From Bog-532 sp965277615 (GTDB lineage: Bacteria; Actinomycetota; Actinomycetes; Streptosporangiales; Streptosporangiaceae), in contig CBDIDG010000005.1 of the NCBI GenBank assembly GCA_965277615.1, forward strand, positions 620,001 to 684,000: a stretch of DNA of 64,000 nt, given 5' to 3'. The notes beneath the pieces are model-generated. The model made no database searches. It was given only the letters and a program-made list of their open reading frames with translations, and was not told the DNA's origin. Positions 16,938 through 25,015 of this stretch are shown in pieces. Position 1 is the stretch's first letter, and each line of letters starts with the position of its first letter. A program made the translations under genes and the position numbers.

Positions 16938-17297
16938 GTGGAACCCAATGTCTACGCCAAGGACTGCGCCAGCCGTCAGGTCCTGAACCGGATCGGCGAC
17001 ACCTGGAGCGTGCTCATCGTGGCCTCGCTGGCCGACGGGCCGCTCCGGTACAGCGAGCTGGCGGCGCGGATCGACGGCATCAGCCCCAAGATGCTCACCC
17101 AGACCCTGCGGGCCCTGGAGCGCGACGGCATGATCAGCCGGACCGTCTACCCCGTGATACCGCCGCGGGTCGACTACGAGCTGACCGCCCTCGGCCGCAG
17201 CCTGCTCGGGCTGGTCAACGACCTGGTGGTGTGGTCCGAGAAGCACATCTCCGACGTCGCGACGGCTCGCGACGCGTTCGACACCCGCGTCAGCTGA
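16938..17297 (+). CDS. HxlR-family regulator (QorR/YtfH-like)
   Basis: A 119-residue winged-helix protein: RQVLNRIGDTWSVLIVASLADGPLRYSEL, then GISPKMLTQTLRALERDGMISRTVYP, then the wing PPRVDYELTALG. A cysteine at residue 10 (AKDCASR) sits where redox-sensing HxlR proteins such as QorR and HypR keep their reactive thiol. It probably represses itself and the divergent quinone reductase until quinones or thiol stress modify that Cys. Confidence 0.9.
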   Translation: MEPNVYAKDCASRQVLNRIGDTWSVLIVASLADGPLRYSELAARIDGISPKMLTQTLRALERDGMISRTVYPVIPPRVDYELTALGRSLLGLVNDLVVWSEKHISDVATARDAFDTRVS

Positions 17298-17331
17298 CCC
17301 CCAGGACAGCTAACCCCGCGCCGCGGCCGCT

Positions 17332-18210
17332 TTACTCCGGCAGGACGGCCAGCCGCAGCCGGCGGAGCACGTCCGGGTCGCCGATGATGTCCATGACGGT
17401 GATCTTCCGCTCGCGGCTGACGGTCAGCTTGAGGACGACCCGGAGCTGCCCGGCGGGGGCGAAGACGATACCCACGTCCCCGTCCACCAGGGCGAGCCGC
17501 GAGTACCCGGCCCGGGTAGCCGCGGCCAGCGCACCCCGGGACACCGCCTGGGCGCCTTGCCGCCGCTCCGGCTTCCCGGCCGGGGTGGCGAACGCGTCAG
17601 CGGTCAGCGTGACGTCCTCGTCCAGCACCGCGACCAAGGCTCCGAGATCCCCGCCGCGGGACGCGGCCAGGAACGCCGTGGCCACCTCCCGCTGCCGGGC
17701 CAGGTCGGCGGCCCGGTCGGGAGTGGGCGCCCCGCGTACCCGGCGCCGGCCCCGGCTGGCCAGTTGCCGGGCCGCCTCCGGCGTGCGGCCGAGCACCGCC
17801 GCGACCTCAGTGAACGGCATGGCGAACAGGTCATGCAGCACGAAGGCCAGCCGTTCGGCCGGCGTGAGCGTATCCAGCACCACCAGGAGGGCCAGGCCGA
17901 CCGAATCGGCCAGCACCACCTCGTCCTCGGGGACGGCCGTGTCGGCCGTGTCGGGCCAGTCCGCCCCGGTCATCTCCTCGGGCCGGCGCCGACGTGACCG
18001 CAGCATGGTCAGCGCCACCCGGGCCACCACCGTGGTCAGCCAGCCGCCGAGGTTCTCCACCTCGCTGGTGTCGGCGCTGGTCAGCCGGATCCAGGCCTCC
18101 TGCACCGCGTCGTCGGCGTCGGACATCGAACCGAGCAGCCGGTACGCCACCCCGCGCAGATGGGCCCGGTGATCCTCGAAGGCGGCGGCCAGCGCATCCG
18201 TGTCGTTCAT
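17332..18210 (-). CDS. ECF RNA polymerase sigma factor with C-terminal SnoaL-like domain (SigJ-type)
   Basis: About 292 residues. Sigma region 2 is near the N-terminus (RGVAYRLLGSMSDADDAVQEAWIRL), and region 4 near residue 140 (LPFTEVAAVLGRTPEAARQ-like). A 110-residue NTF2/SnoaL-type tail (ATAFLAASRGGDLGALVAVLDEDVTLTAD) follows, as in ECF41/ECF56/SigJ groups where the tail replaces an anti-sigma factor. ATG 18210 has GAGGGAACGAG upstream. No anti-sigma gene is adjacent. It is divergent from the Rieske lipoprotein, a possible target. Confidence 0.88.
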   Translation of the reverse strand: MNDTDALAAAFEDHRAHLRGVAYRLLGSMSDADDAVQEAWIRLTSADTSEVENLGGWLTTVVARVALTMLRSRRRRPEEMTGADWPDTADTAVPEDEVVLADSVGLALLVVLDTLTPAERLAFVLHDLFAMPFTEVAAVLGRTPEAARQLASRGRRRVRGAPTPDRAADLARQREVATAFLAASRGGDLGALVAVLDEDVTLTADAFATPAGKPERRQGAQAVSRGALAAATRAGYSRLALVDGDVGIVFAPAGQLRVVLKLTVSRERKITVMDIIGDPDVLRRLRLAVLPE

Positions 18211-18373
18211 CGGTCTCGTTCCCTCGTTGCCGGTGTCACCACCTTGACACCGGGCCGGCCGCAAACGTGACATCCTCCAGCTGGGCTCGATCCGGCGACG
18301 GCAATCCCATCCGGCCCGTGGACCGTAGTACGGGGACATACCGGCAGCTCACAAGGTTTATGGAGGTCATTCA

Positions 18374-18868
18374 GTGACGGACGAATCCCGCACGGCTCTG
18401 GAAACTACCCGGCGCGGCGCCCTGGCTGGCATCGGCGCGGTGGGCATGGCCGCCGCCGTGGCCGCCTGCGGCGGGGGTAGCGGAGGTACGTCGGGGTCCG
18501 GTAGTTCAGGCTCGGGCGGCAGCTCGGGAGGCGCCTCGGGAGGCAGCTCTGGAGGCAGCTCTGGAGGCAGCTCTGGAGGCAGCACGGCGCTCGGCACCAC
18601 CAGCGAGATCCCGGTCGGCGGCGGGAAGATCTTCACCGCGGAAAAGGTGGTCGTGACCCAGCCCACGAAGGGCGAGTTCAAGGGCTTCAGCGCGATCTGC
18701 ACCCACATGGGTTGCACCGTGGACAAGGTCGCCGACGGCACGATCGACTGCCCCTGCCACGGCAGCAAGTACAGCGTCACGGACGCCCACGTCGTCCACG
18801 GCCCGGCCCCGAAGCCGCTGCAGGCCAAGAACATCAAGGTCGCCAACGGGAAAATCACGCTCGCCTGA
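18374..18868 (+). CDS. Tat-exported Rieske [2Fe-2S] lipoprotein
   Basis: A 164-residue protein. A twin-arginine signal (ETTRRGALAGIGAVG) is followed by a lipobox-like VAAC, suggesting Tat export and lipid anchoring. Residues about 35-70 are a pure Gly/Ser linker encoded by tandem repeats. The Rieske domain has CTHMGC and CPCHGS, the two Cys/His pairs that ligate the cluster, and ends VHGPAPKPL as in small Rieske electron-transfer proteins. GTG 18374 with TGGAGG upstream. The electron partner is unknown. Confidence 0.93.
   Translation: MTDESRTALETTRRGALAGIGAVGMAAAVAACGGGSGGTSGSGSSGSGGSSGGASGGSSGGSSGGSSGGSTALGTTSEIPVGGGKIFTAEKVVVTQPTKGEFKGFSAICTHMGCTVDKVADGTIDCPCHGSKYSVTDAHVVHGPAPKPLQAKNIKVANGKITLA
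18541..18583 (+). repeat. 12-bp tandem repeat coding a Gly-Ser linker
   Basis: The unit AGGCAGCTCTGG is repeated exactly three times (18541-18576) plus a partial fourth copy, with two degenerate copies just before. It encodes (Gly-Gly-Ser-Ser)n and can change linker length in 4-residue steps by slippage without a frameshift. Confidence 0.9.
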
Positions 18869-18930
18869 CCGGCCAGCGGTTCAGGCAACGACGCCTGGCC
18901 GCTGGTCCCGCCCTGGCGTCCCGCGGCCCG

Positions 18931-19176
18931 TCAGGCTGGACGGCTGCCTTCGTCCTTGTCCCGGCCCGGCCGCTGGCTCAGGTAGCCGATCACGCCGGTC
19001 AGCACCCCGCCCGCGCACAGCAGGATCCCGGCCCAGACCAGCGCGGGGTGGTGCCCGGGGCCGTGCGCGGTCAGCGTGAACACCCCGATCACGATGAGCA
19101 CCACGGCCGGTGCGACCCACCGCTGCTCCCGCAGGTACCGCAGCAGGCCGGTCTTCGGCACTTCCTTCCCATACAC
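18931..19176 (-). CDS. Small membrane protein, two predicted helices
   Basis: An 81-residue protein starting VYGKEVPKTGLLRYLREQRW. Two hydrophobic helices (APAVVLIVIGVFTL and ALVWAGILLCAGGVLTGVIGYL) flank a His-rich loop HGPGHHP; the C-terminus is charged. GTG 19176 is chosen because the upstream frame is Arg/Pro-rich noise. Not recognised beyond this; no function is assigned. Confidence 0.55.
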   Translation of the reverse strand: MYGKEVPKTGLLRYLREQRWVAPAVVLIVIGVFTLTAHGPGHHPALVWAGILLCAGGVLTGVIGYLSQRPGRDKDEGSRPA

Positions 19177-19302
19177 GCCTCGTAGCGTACGTCGCTCTCC
19201 CGCATCGGCGGGTACCCGGCGGAGGTCTCGCCGTCGCCCCGGACGCGATACCGGAGGCCGTGCCGCCCCTGCCTGGACCAGCACCCGCCCTGACCAGGGA
19301 GG

Positions 19303-20082
19303 TCAGCGGCGGCCGCCCAGGACGCAGTCGCCGCAGACGGAAGGGGCCGCCCCCGGGGCCAGCCGGTAGATGAGGCAGCAGCTGGACCGGCGGAACGACG
19401 GCCCGGGCGGGCCGGGCTCCGTCCTCAACCGGGGGTCGCGGAAGAAGCTCGCGGCGGCTACCCAGGCCGCGGCGGCCAGTTCGGGCCGGGCCGCAGCGAT
19501 CTGGCGGGCCGCGCCGTTGACCGCCGAGGCGACGTTGCCCCACAGCACGCGGGGTGAAACCGGGGCCAGCGCCGCGGCGGTCACGGTGATCGGCGTGATC
19601 ACCTCGTCGAGCAGCCGTTCCGGACTGGCCATGACGCCGCCGCCCTCGGGCTCAGGCACCGACAGGGGAACGGGGCCACCCGCCGTGTCCTGCCACCACA
19701 GGCCGCTCAGCCGAATGTCCAGCGGCTGCCCGGTGGTCAGCGCGGCCAGGGCCGGTGCGACGATGCGGGCCACCACACCGAGCTGAGTCACGGACACAGC
19801 GACCCGCAGCTCGATGCCCGACGGGGGGCAGCCGGCCCGGGCGGCCAGCACACCGCGGACCAGGCCGACCCGTGCCCCCAGTCGCGGGGGCTGGGTCAGC
19901 TCGGCCAGCGGCCGCCATGGCGGCTCAGCTTCAGCGCCCGGGCCATGAGCCTCGACGGCGAAGAAAGGCCCGAGCGTAGCCAGCTCGTCCAGGATGTCTG
20001 GCTGGGCTCGGGCCTGCGGCACGAAGCCAGGGTAGACGATGGTGGACGTGCCCGATCGCGGGCGGGTTGGCGGGTACGTCAC
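19303..20082 (-). CDS. FhuF-like siderophore-iron reductase with C-terminal [2Fe-2S] motif
   Basis: A 259-residue protein ending FRRSSCCLIYRLAPG...CGDCVL. The CC-x10-13-CxxC pattern is the [2Fe-2S] ligand set of FhuF-type ferric reductases, which release iron from siderophores. The body contains VSPRVLWGNVASAVNGAARQI, matching the family. No siderophore cluster is in the window. Divergent from an ArsR-type regulator, with a palindrome between them. Confidence 0.8.
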   Translation of the reverse strand: MTYPPTRPRSGTSTIVYPGFVPQARAQPDILDELATLGPFFAVEAHGPGAEAEPPWRPLAELTQPPRLGARVGLVRGVLAARAGCPPSGIELRVAVSVTQLGVVARIVAPALAALTTGQPLDIRLSGLWWQDTAGGPVPLSVPEPEGGGVMASPERLLDEVITPITVTAAALAPVSPRVLWGNVASAVNGAARQIAAARPELAAAAWVAAASFFRDPRLRTEPGPPGPSFRRSSCCLIYRLAPGAAPSVCGDCVLGGRR

Positions 20083-20114
20083 ATGTGGGCCAGCGCCTCG
20101 TCAACCCGTTGCTC

Positions 20115-20127
20115 CTGATCGAATCAG
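20115..20127. promoter_or_regulatory. Palindrome between FhuF-like and ArsR genes
   Basis: CTGAT-CGA-ATCAG is a perfect 5+3+5 inverted repeat in the divergent region, 33 nt from the FhuF-like start and 48 nt from the chosen ArsR start; a candidate operator. Confidence 0.5.
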
Positions 20128-20174
20128 CCACTGCTTGTATGATCAGGTGTCACATCCCGTGCCATAGTGGGGTC

Positions 20175-20519
20175 GTGCATCTGCTTCCGGCTGAGCGATC
20201 CGGCCATCGGGTCATCGATGAGGAACGTGTGTGCCAGGCGATCGCCGCCGTCGGCCCGGCCGAGGTGATCCAGGCCCGCGCCCGGGCGTTCGCCATCCTC
20301 GGCGACCCCACCCGGCTCACCCTGCTGACCTGTATCAAGGCCACCGGCCTGATCAGCGTGTCGGACCTGGCCGCCGCCACCGGCTTCAACGACACCACCG
20401 TGTCCCAGGCCCTGCGATACCTGCGGGCCACCGAGGTCGTAACCACGGAACGAGACGGCCGGGTCATCCGCTACCGGCTCACCGACAGCCCGGTGGCCGG
20501 CCTACTGACCCAGCCGTAG
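20175..20519 (+). CDS. ArsR-family (possibly metal-sensing) regulator
   Basis: About 114 residues. The winged helix reads RARAFAILGDPTRLTLLTCIKATGLISVSDLAAATGFNDTTVSQALRYLRATEVV. The His-containing N-terminus (VHLLPAERSGH) recalls Ni/Co sensors of the NmtR type, and the next gene is a Ni/Co permease behind a B12 riboswitch. A role in cobalt/nickel homeostasis is inference. GTG 20175 is preferred; ATG 20139 is possible. Confidence 0.8.
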   Translation: MHLLPAERSGHRVIDEERVCQAIAAVGPAEVIQARARAFAILGDPTRLTLLTCIKATGLISVSDLAAATGFNDTTVSQALRYLRATEVVTTERDGRVIRYRLTDSPVAGLLTQP

Positions 20520-20599
20520 CCCAGCAGCCCCGGCGGGGCTAAAGCAGCCGGATAAATATCTGATCATCTGCTGAGACTTGACTGCGTCCCGCCCCCTTT

Positions 20600-20735
20600 G
20601 TACGTTGCAGGTGGTCCCGGAACTGCCCGGGACTGGCGGTCAGCCAGCGAAGTCCGGTGAGAGCCCGGCACTGTCCCGCAACGGTAAAGCCCCTTCGAGG
20701 GGACGAGTCCGGTCGCCTGGCCTGACCCGTCCGGT
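20600..20735 (+). promoter_or_regulatory. Cobalamin riboswitch
   Basis: The B12-box core is present: GAAGTCCGGTGAGAGCCCGG, then CACTGTCCCGCAACGGTAA, followed by a P-stem (CCCCTTCGAGGGG) and AGTCCGGTCGCCTGG. The element ends about 30 nt before the permease ATG and its strong SD (GGAGGAAGG). Adenosylcobalamin binding should shut down cobalt import. Confidence 0.93.
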
Positions 20736-20765
20736 GAACACCAGTCCTCGGAGGAAGGGCGGTTC

Positions 20766-21923
20766 ATGCCAGATTCGGGTGCCAGGTCGCGCTGGCAAGC
20801 CATCCGCACGGCGCTGGCCGCGCGTGAGTGGGGCCGCCTGAGCTTGATGCTCGCCTTCATCGTGGCCCTGAACATCGTGGGCTGGGGCATCTACATCCTG
20901 TACGTGATGCCCCACCATTTCGACTACCAGGGTGAAGGCGGCAGCCGGGGTCTCGGCGTCGGGCTCGGGGTGGCCATCACCGCCTGGTTCCTGGGATTCC
21001 GGCATGCGTTCGACGCCGATCACATCTCCTGCATCGACAACACCACCCGCAAGCTCATGGCCGACGGGAAGCGCCCGCTGGGCACCGGGTTCCTCTTTTC
21101 CTTCGGCCACTCCACGGTCATCGTCGCGGTCGGCGTCGGGATCACGTTCGGGGCCCGGGCCGTATTCGGCGCCGTGGTCAACCCGAACTCGGCCTACGAG
21201 ACGGCCGGCGGCACGATCGGCACCGTGCTGTCGGCCAGCTTCCTGTACCTGATCGCCCTGCTCAACCTGATCGTGCTGGCCGGGATCTTCAAGGTGTTCC
21301 GTGAGATGCGCAACGGCACCTATAACGAAGAGCAGCTCGAGGCGCAGCTGCAGGCCCGCGGCCTGATGTACCGGTTCTTCGGCCGGTTCATGAAATCCAT
21401 CAACCACACCTGGCAGCTGTACTTCGTCGGCCTGGTCTTCGGGATCGGTTTCGACACCGCCACCGAAGTGGTGCTGCTGTCCGCCACCGCCTACGCCGCC
21501 ATCCAGGGCCTGCCCTACTTCGCCGTGCTGGCCCTGCCGTTCCTGTTCGCCGGCGGGATGATGCTGTTCGACACCCTGGACGGGGCGTTCATGAACTTCG
21601 CCTACGGCTGGGCCTTCGCCCGCCCGGTCCGCAAGGTCTACTACAACCTGGTCATCACCGGGCTGTCCATCGGCGCCGCGTTCATCATCGGCACGATCGA
21701 GATCCTCGGCATCCTGACCAGCGAGGTTCACCTGCACGGCCCGTTCTGGAACCTGATGGCCAACTTCAACATCAACGTGGCCGGGTTCTGCATCGCCGCG
21801 ATGTTCGTCCTGGTCTGGGCGGCCGCCCTCATCTACTGGCGGGCCGGCAAGGTCGAGGACCGCTGGACGGCCGGCCTGGCCGCCGGCCAGTCCCCCTCAC
21901 CCCCGGTCACCCCGGAGCGCTGA
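20766..21923 (+). CDS. NiCoT-family nickel/cobalt permease
   Basis: A 385-residue polytopic membrane protein with the family signature RHAFDADHI (HX4DH) in an early helix, followed by LGTGFLFSFGHSTVIV and a GIGFDTATEV motif in the second half. NiCoT proteins import Co2+ or Ni2+ with high affinity. The cobalamin riboswitch directly upstream indicates cobalt for B12. ATG 20766. Confidence 0.95.
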   Translation: MPDSGARSRWQAIRTALAAREWGRLSLMLAFIVALNIVGWGIYILYVMPHHFDYQGEGGSRGLGVGLGVAITAWFLGFRHAFDADHISCIDNTTRKLMADGKRPLGTGFLFSFGHSTVIVAVGVGITFGARAVFGAVVNPNSAYETAGGTIGTVLSASFLYLIALLNLIVLAGIFKVFREMRNGTYNEEQLEAQLQARGLMYRFFGRFMKSINHTWQLYFVGLVFGIGFDTATEVVLLSATAYAAIQGLPYFAVLALPFLFAGGMMLFDTLDGAFMNFAYGWAFARPVRKVYYNLVITGLSIGAAFIIGTIEILGILTSEVHLHGPFWNLMANFNINVAGFCIAAMFVLVWAAALIYWRAGKVEDRWTAGLAAGQSPSPPVTPER

Positions 21924-21994
21924 CGGGGGACTCTGCCCCCATAGGCCGCACAGGGGGCAAGCCGCCGGGCCCGGTTCCCGGCCAGCGACGACGG

Positions 21995-22482
21995 TCAGCC
22001 CTTGAAGCTGCCGCCAAACTGCTCCGGGACCAGGTCGGCCCGCTCGGCGCCGGTCCTGATCAGGTCGAGGATCGCGTCGGCAACCTGCTCGGGCGCTTGC
22101 GGCTGCGGCGCGTGGCTGGCCTCCAGCTGCGACGCGGCTTCCTGGCCGGCCCGGACCGAGTCGATGAACTCGGTGGCCGTGACGAACGGGTACATGGTGG
22201 AAACCGCGATGCCGTCGCCCCTGACCGGCCACGTTGACCAGGACGTCGATCCGCCCGAACGCATCCGCCGCGGCCCGCACCGCCGCCTCGACCTGACCGG
22301 TATCCGTGACGTCACAGCCGACGGGCAGCGCTAGGCCCAGCTGGCCGGCCAGCTGCCGGATGCGCTCCTCCCGGCGCGCGGCCAGGACCAGACGCGCCGG
22401 CCCGCGACGCGGCCCGGGCGGTAGCGGCTCCGATACCTGACGATGCTCCGGTCACGAAGACCACGGCTCCGTCGATGTCCAT
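21995..22482 (-). pseudogene. Decayed SDR-family oxidoreductase
   Basis: ATG 22482 opens a normal SDR N-terminus (MDIDGAVVFVTGASSGIGAA). The match then jumps frame near 22400 (LVLAARREERIRQLAG ... CDVTDTGQVEAAV ... IDVLVNVAGQG). Right after NVAG the sequence jumps to the C-terminal end (RGDGIAVSTMYPFVTATEF ... FGGSFKG) in a third frame. Roughly 100 residues with the catalytic Ser-Tyr-Lys are missing. Thus at least one frameshift and one internal deletion; surely non-functional. The divergent MarR gene, presumably its old regulator, is intact. Confidence 0.87.
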
Positions 22483-22527
22483 GGCGGTTTCTCCCATCGG
22501 GTTCCCTCACCGCTCCATTACTATGCT

Positions 22528-22570
22528 TGATAGCTATCATAAGACAGCTATTTTTCGATAGCAAAGCTAT
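22528..22570. promoter_or_regulatory. Two MarR operator candidates
   Basis: TGATAGCTATCA (22528-22539) is a perfect 12-bp palindrome, and ATAGC-AAA-GCTAT (22558-22570) a second inverted repeat sharing the ATAGC half-site. They lie in an AT-rich stretch just before the MarR GTG at 22580. Confidence 0.8.
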
Positions 22571-22579
22571 GATCAGTGC

Positions 22580-23041
22580 GTGAACGATGACGAGGCCGAC
22601 CGCCTCTTCGACCTCGCGGACCTGATCCTCGCGGTCGGGCGGCAGATCCGCGCTTCGCCCGGCTACTCACCCGACTGGTGCACCCCGGTGGAGAGCGCCG
22701 TCATGCGCTTCATCGACCGGAATCCGGGCACCTCCGCGCGGGCGGCCTCGGAAGCGACGCTGCTCCCCTCCAGCAACTTCAGCCGGGCCCTGCGCGGCCT
22801 GGAAGAAAAGGGACTCGTGCGCCGCGACGTCGATACCCGCGACGCCCGGAGCGTGCAGCTCTACCCCACCGGGCGGGCGGAGGAGAACCGGCAGAATCTG
22901 CGCCAGGCCTGGAGCCGGACGCTCGAGGGGACCGTGGACGACCCCGAGACGATCGACGTCGTCAACGCGGCCCTGCGCCGCATCGAGAACGAACTCATCG
23001 CGCGCCGCCAGCGGGCCGGCGATCAGCGCGCCGGCCAGTAG
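22580..23041 (+). CDS. MarR-family transcriptional regulator
   Basis: A 153-residue protein: TPVESAVMRFIDRNPGTSARAASEATLLPSSNFSRALRGLEEKGLVRRDVDTRDARSVQL in pieces is the MarR winged helix with its D-x-R-D-x-R wing. GTG start, no clear SD. It is intact while its divergent SDR partner is decayed; the downstream SnoaL-like gene (52 nt away, same strand) may be its remaining target. Confidence 0.9.
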   Translation: MNDDEADRLFDLADLILAVGRQIRASPGYSPDWCTPVESAVMRFIDRNPGTSARAASEATLLPSSNFSRALRGLEEKGLVRRDVDTRDARSVQLYPTGRAEENRQNLRQAWSRTLEGTVDDPETIDVVNAALRRIENELIARRQRAGDQRAGQ

Positions 23042-23092
23042 CGCGAGCACATAGCGCGCCGGCCATCAGCTCGTCGGACGAAGGGCAAGGCG

Positions 23093-23497
23093 ATGGATCC
23101 TGATACCCGGACCAGGGCCGCGATCGAGGAACACTGGCAGGCCTCCGAACGCGGGGACAGCGAAACCGAGCACGCCATCTACGCCACTGACGCCATCCTC
23201 GACTATCCCCAGTCGGGCGAACGGTTCCGCGGCCGGGCCACGATCTCGGCTCAGCGCGGCGGGCACCCGGCCAGCCGGCACTTCACCGTCCTGCGGATCA
23301 CCGGCCACGGGAACCTGTGGGTCAGCGAGTGCATCATCACCTACGACGGGGCACCGTCCTACTCCGTGAGCATCATGGAGTTCGCGGACGAGCAGGTGGC
23401 GCACGAGACGCAGTACTTCGCCGACCCGTTCGGGTCGCCAGCCTGGCGGGCCGCGCTGGCCGAGCCGATGCCAGGCCGCGACATCACCCGGGCTTGA
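23093..23497 (+). CDS. SnoaL/NTF2-like domain protein
   Basis: A 134-residue single-domain protein with the NTF2-fold pattern: HWQASERGDSETEHAIYATDAILDYPQSGERFRG, then a beta-sheet region and an acidic EFADEQVAHETQYFADPF. Family members are polyketide cyclases, isomerases or small ligand-binding proteins. ATG 23093 with AAGG upstream. The end overlaps the convergent FAD-oxidase gene by 14 nt. Confidence 0.82.
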   Translation: MDPDTRTRAAIEEHWQASERGDSETEHAIYATDAILDYPQSGERFRGRATISAQRGGHPASRHFTVLRITGHGNLWVSECIITYDGAPSYSVSIMEFADEQVAHETQYFADPFGSPAWRAALAEPMPGRDITRA

Positions 23498-24887
23498 TGT
23501 TCTGGTTGATGTGGAAGAAGTTGTCCGGGTCATAGCGGCGTTTGACCTGAGCCAGCCGGTCATAGTTGCCGCGGTAGGAGGCCTTGACCCGGTCCTGGCC
23601 CTCGTCCATCAGGAAGTTGACGTAGGCGCCTCCGGCCGAGGTGGGGTGCAGTTCTTCCCAGTAGTCCCGGGCCCACTGGGAGATGCGGGGTGCGTTCGCG
23701 GGGTCCGGGTCCACGCCGACGATGACGCCGGCCCAGCCGCCGCCCCGGTAGGCGAAGGCGGTCTCGCCCGGCGCCACCCGGCTGGCGGCGCCGTCGATGG
23801 GGTACAGGTGCATGGTGGAGTGGCCGGTGGGCAGCAGCTCCCCGTACTTGAGGTGGACCTCGATGCCCGCGTCGGAGATCTCGTTGAAGAAGTCGGCCCG
23901 CCAGTACCACTGCAGGCCTGCCGGGTACAGGGCGTCGAACGCACTCTGCAGCATGGTGAACGGCATGGGCTGCAGGCCCACGACCAGCGGCGAGCCGAAG
24001 CTCCGGACCGGCTCCAGCACCTCATCGGCCCGGTCGTGCGGGCCGGTGTAGCACCAGACGATGCCGCACGCCTTGCGGCCCCAGAGCGCCTCGGGGAAGG
24101 GCGGAGCCGGCGGAATGGTGAGCAGCGCGATCCAGCCGTTCAGCTCCTCCGGCAGCGACGGGACCAGCTCCCGGTACCAGCGCATCACCTCGGCCGTATC
24201 GGCGATGTCGTAAAGAACGGGGCCGCCGATCACCGTGCCGTGCTCGCCGATGTCGTGGCAGCGGAACGTGAACGAGGTGACCACGCCGAAGTTCCCCCCG
24301 CCCCCGCGCAGGGCCCAGAACAGGTCGCTGTGTGAGTTCGCGCTGGCGGTCACGAAGGTGCCGTCGGCCAGGACCACGTCCGCGGCGAGCAGGTTGTCGA
24401 CCGTCAGGCCGAAGCGACGGGCCAGGTAGCCGATGCCACCGCCCAGGGTGAGTCCGGCGACCCCGGTGGAGGCGATGAAGCCGGACGGGGTGGCCATGCC
24501 GAAGGCGACCGTCGCGTGGTCCACGTCAGACCAGGTGCACCCCGCGTCGGCCCGGACCGTGTGGTCACCGGGATTGACCGTGGTGCTGCGCATCAGTGAC
24601 ATGTCGATGACCAGGGCGCCGTCCGCCACGCCGAGGCCTGCCGCGTTGTGGCCGCCGCCCCGGACGGTGATCTCGATCCCGTGCTCGTGGGCGAATCGCA
24701 CGCAGGTGATGACGTCGGCGGTGTCCCGGCAGCGGGCGATGGCCGCCGGGTGCTTGTCGATCATGGCGTTGTAGACGGCGCGGGCCTCGTCGTAGCCGGG
24801 ATCTGCCGGGGTGATCAGTTCACCGTGCAGAGCGGCACCCAGCTGCTGGTAGTCCTCGGTGGCCAGGGTGGCCGTAGTGGTGGTCAT
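23484..24887 (-). CDS. FAD-linked oxidase of the berberine-bridge-enzyme type
   Basis: A 467-residue protein. The PP-loop FAD domain contains RGGGHNAAGLG, whose His is the usual covalent FAD attachment site, then LTLGGGIGYLARRFGLTVDN. The C-terminus is a BBE domain (YRGNYDRLAQVKRRYDPDNFFHINQNI). The Cys used for second covalent attachment is absent, so FAD is probably mono-covalent. Such oxidases act on sugars or secondary metabolites. ATG 24887 with GAGGGGG upstream. The next gene upstream is the SARP-ATPase regulator. Confidence 0.92.
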   Translation of the reverse strand: MTTTTATLATEDYQQLGAALHGELITPADPGYDEARAVYNAMIDKHPAAIARCRDTADVITCVRFAHEHGIEITVRGGGHNAAGLGVADGALVIDMSLMRSTTVNPGDHTVRADAGCTWSDVDHATVAFGMATPSGFIASTGVAGLTLGGGIGYLARRFGLTVDNLLAADVVLADGTFVTASANSHSDLFWALRGGGGNFGVVTSFTFRCHDIGEHGTVIGGPVLYDIADTAEVMRWYRELVPSLPEELNGWIALLTIPPAPPFPEALWGRKACGIVWCYTGPHDRADEVLEPVRSFGSPLVVGLQPMPFTMLQSAFDALYPAGLQWYWRADFFNEISDAGIEVHLKYGELLPTGHSTMHLYPIDGAASRVAPGETAFAYRGGGWAGVIVGVDPDPANAPRISQWARDYWEELHPTSAGGAYVNFLMDEGQDRVKASYRGNYDRLAQVKRRYDPDNFFHINQNIKPG

Positions 24888-25015
24888 GGGGATTCCCCCT
24901 CGTATTCGCGGCCCTGGCGGTCAGGGCATCACGAAGCTAGGACCCGGACCGTTCGCCCAGCGTTCGGTGCCGTTCGCAACGGCCGGCGACCCGGCCGAAC
25001 GCTGATGAACAACGG

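Noticed and set aside
18517..18583. CRISPR-like repeat
   Set aside because: Units are 12 bp, contiguous without spacers, and in frame coding for Gly/Ser.
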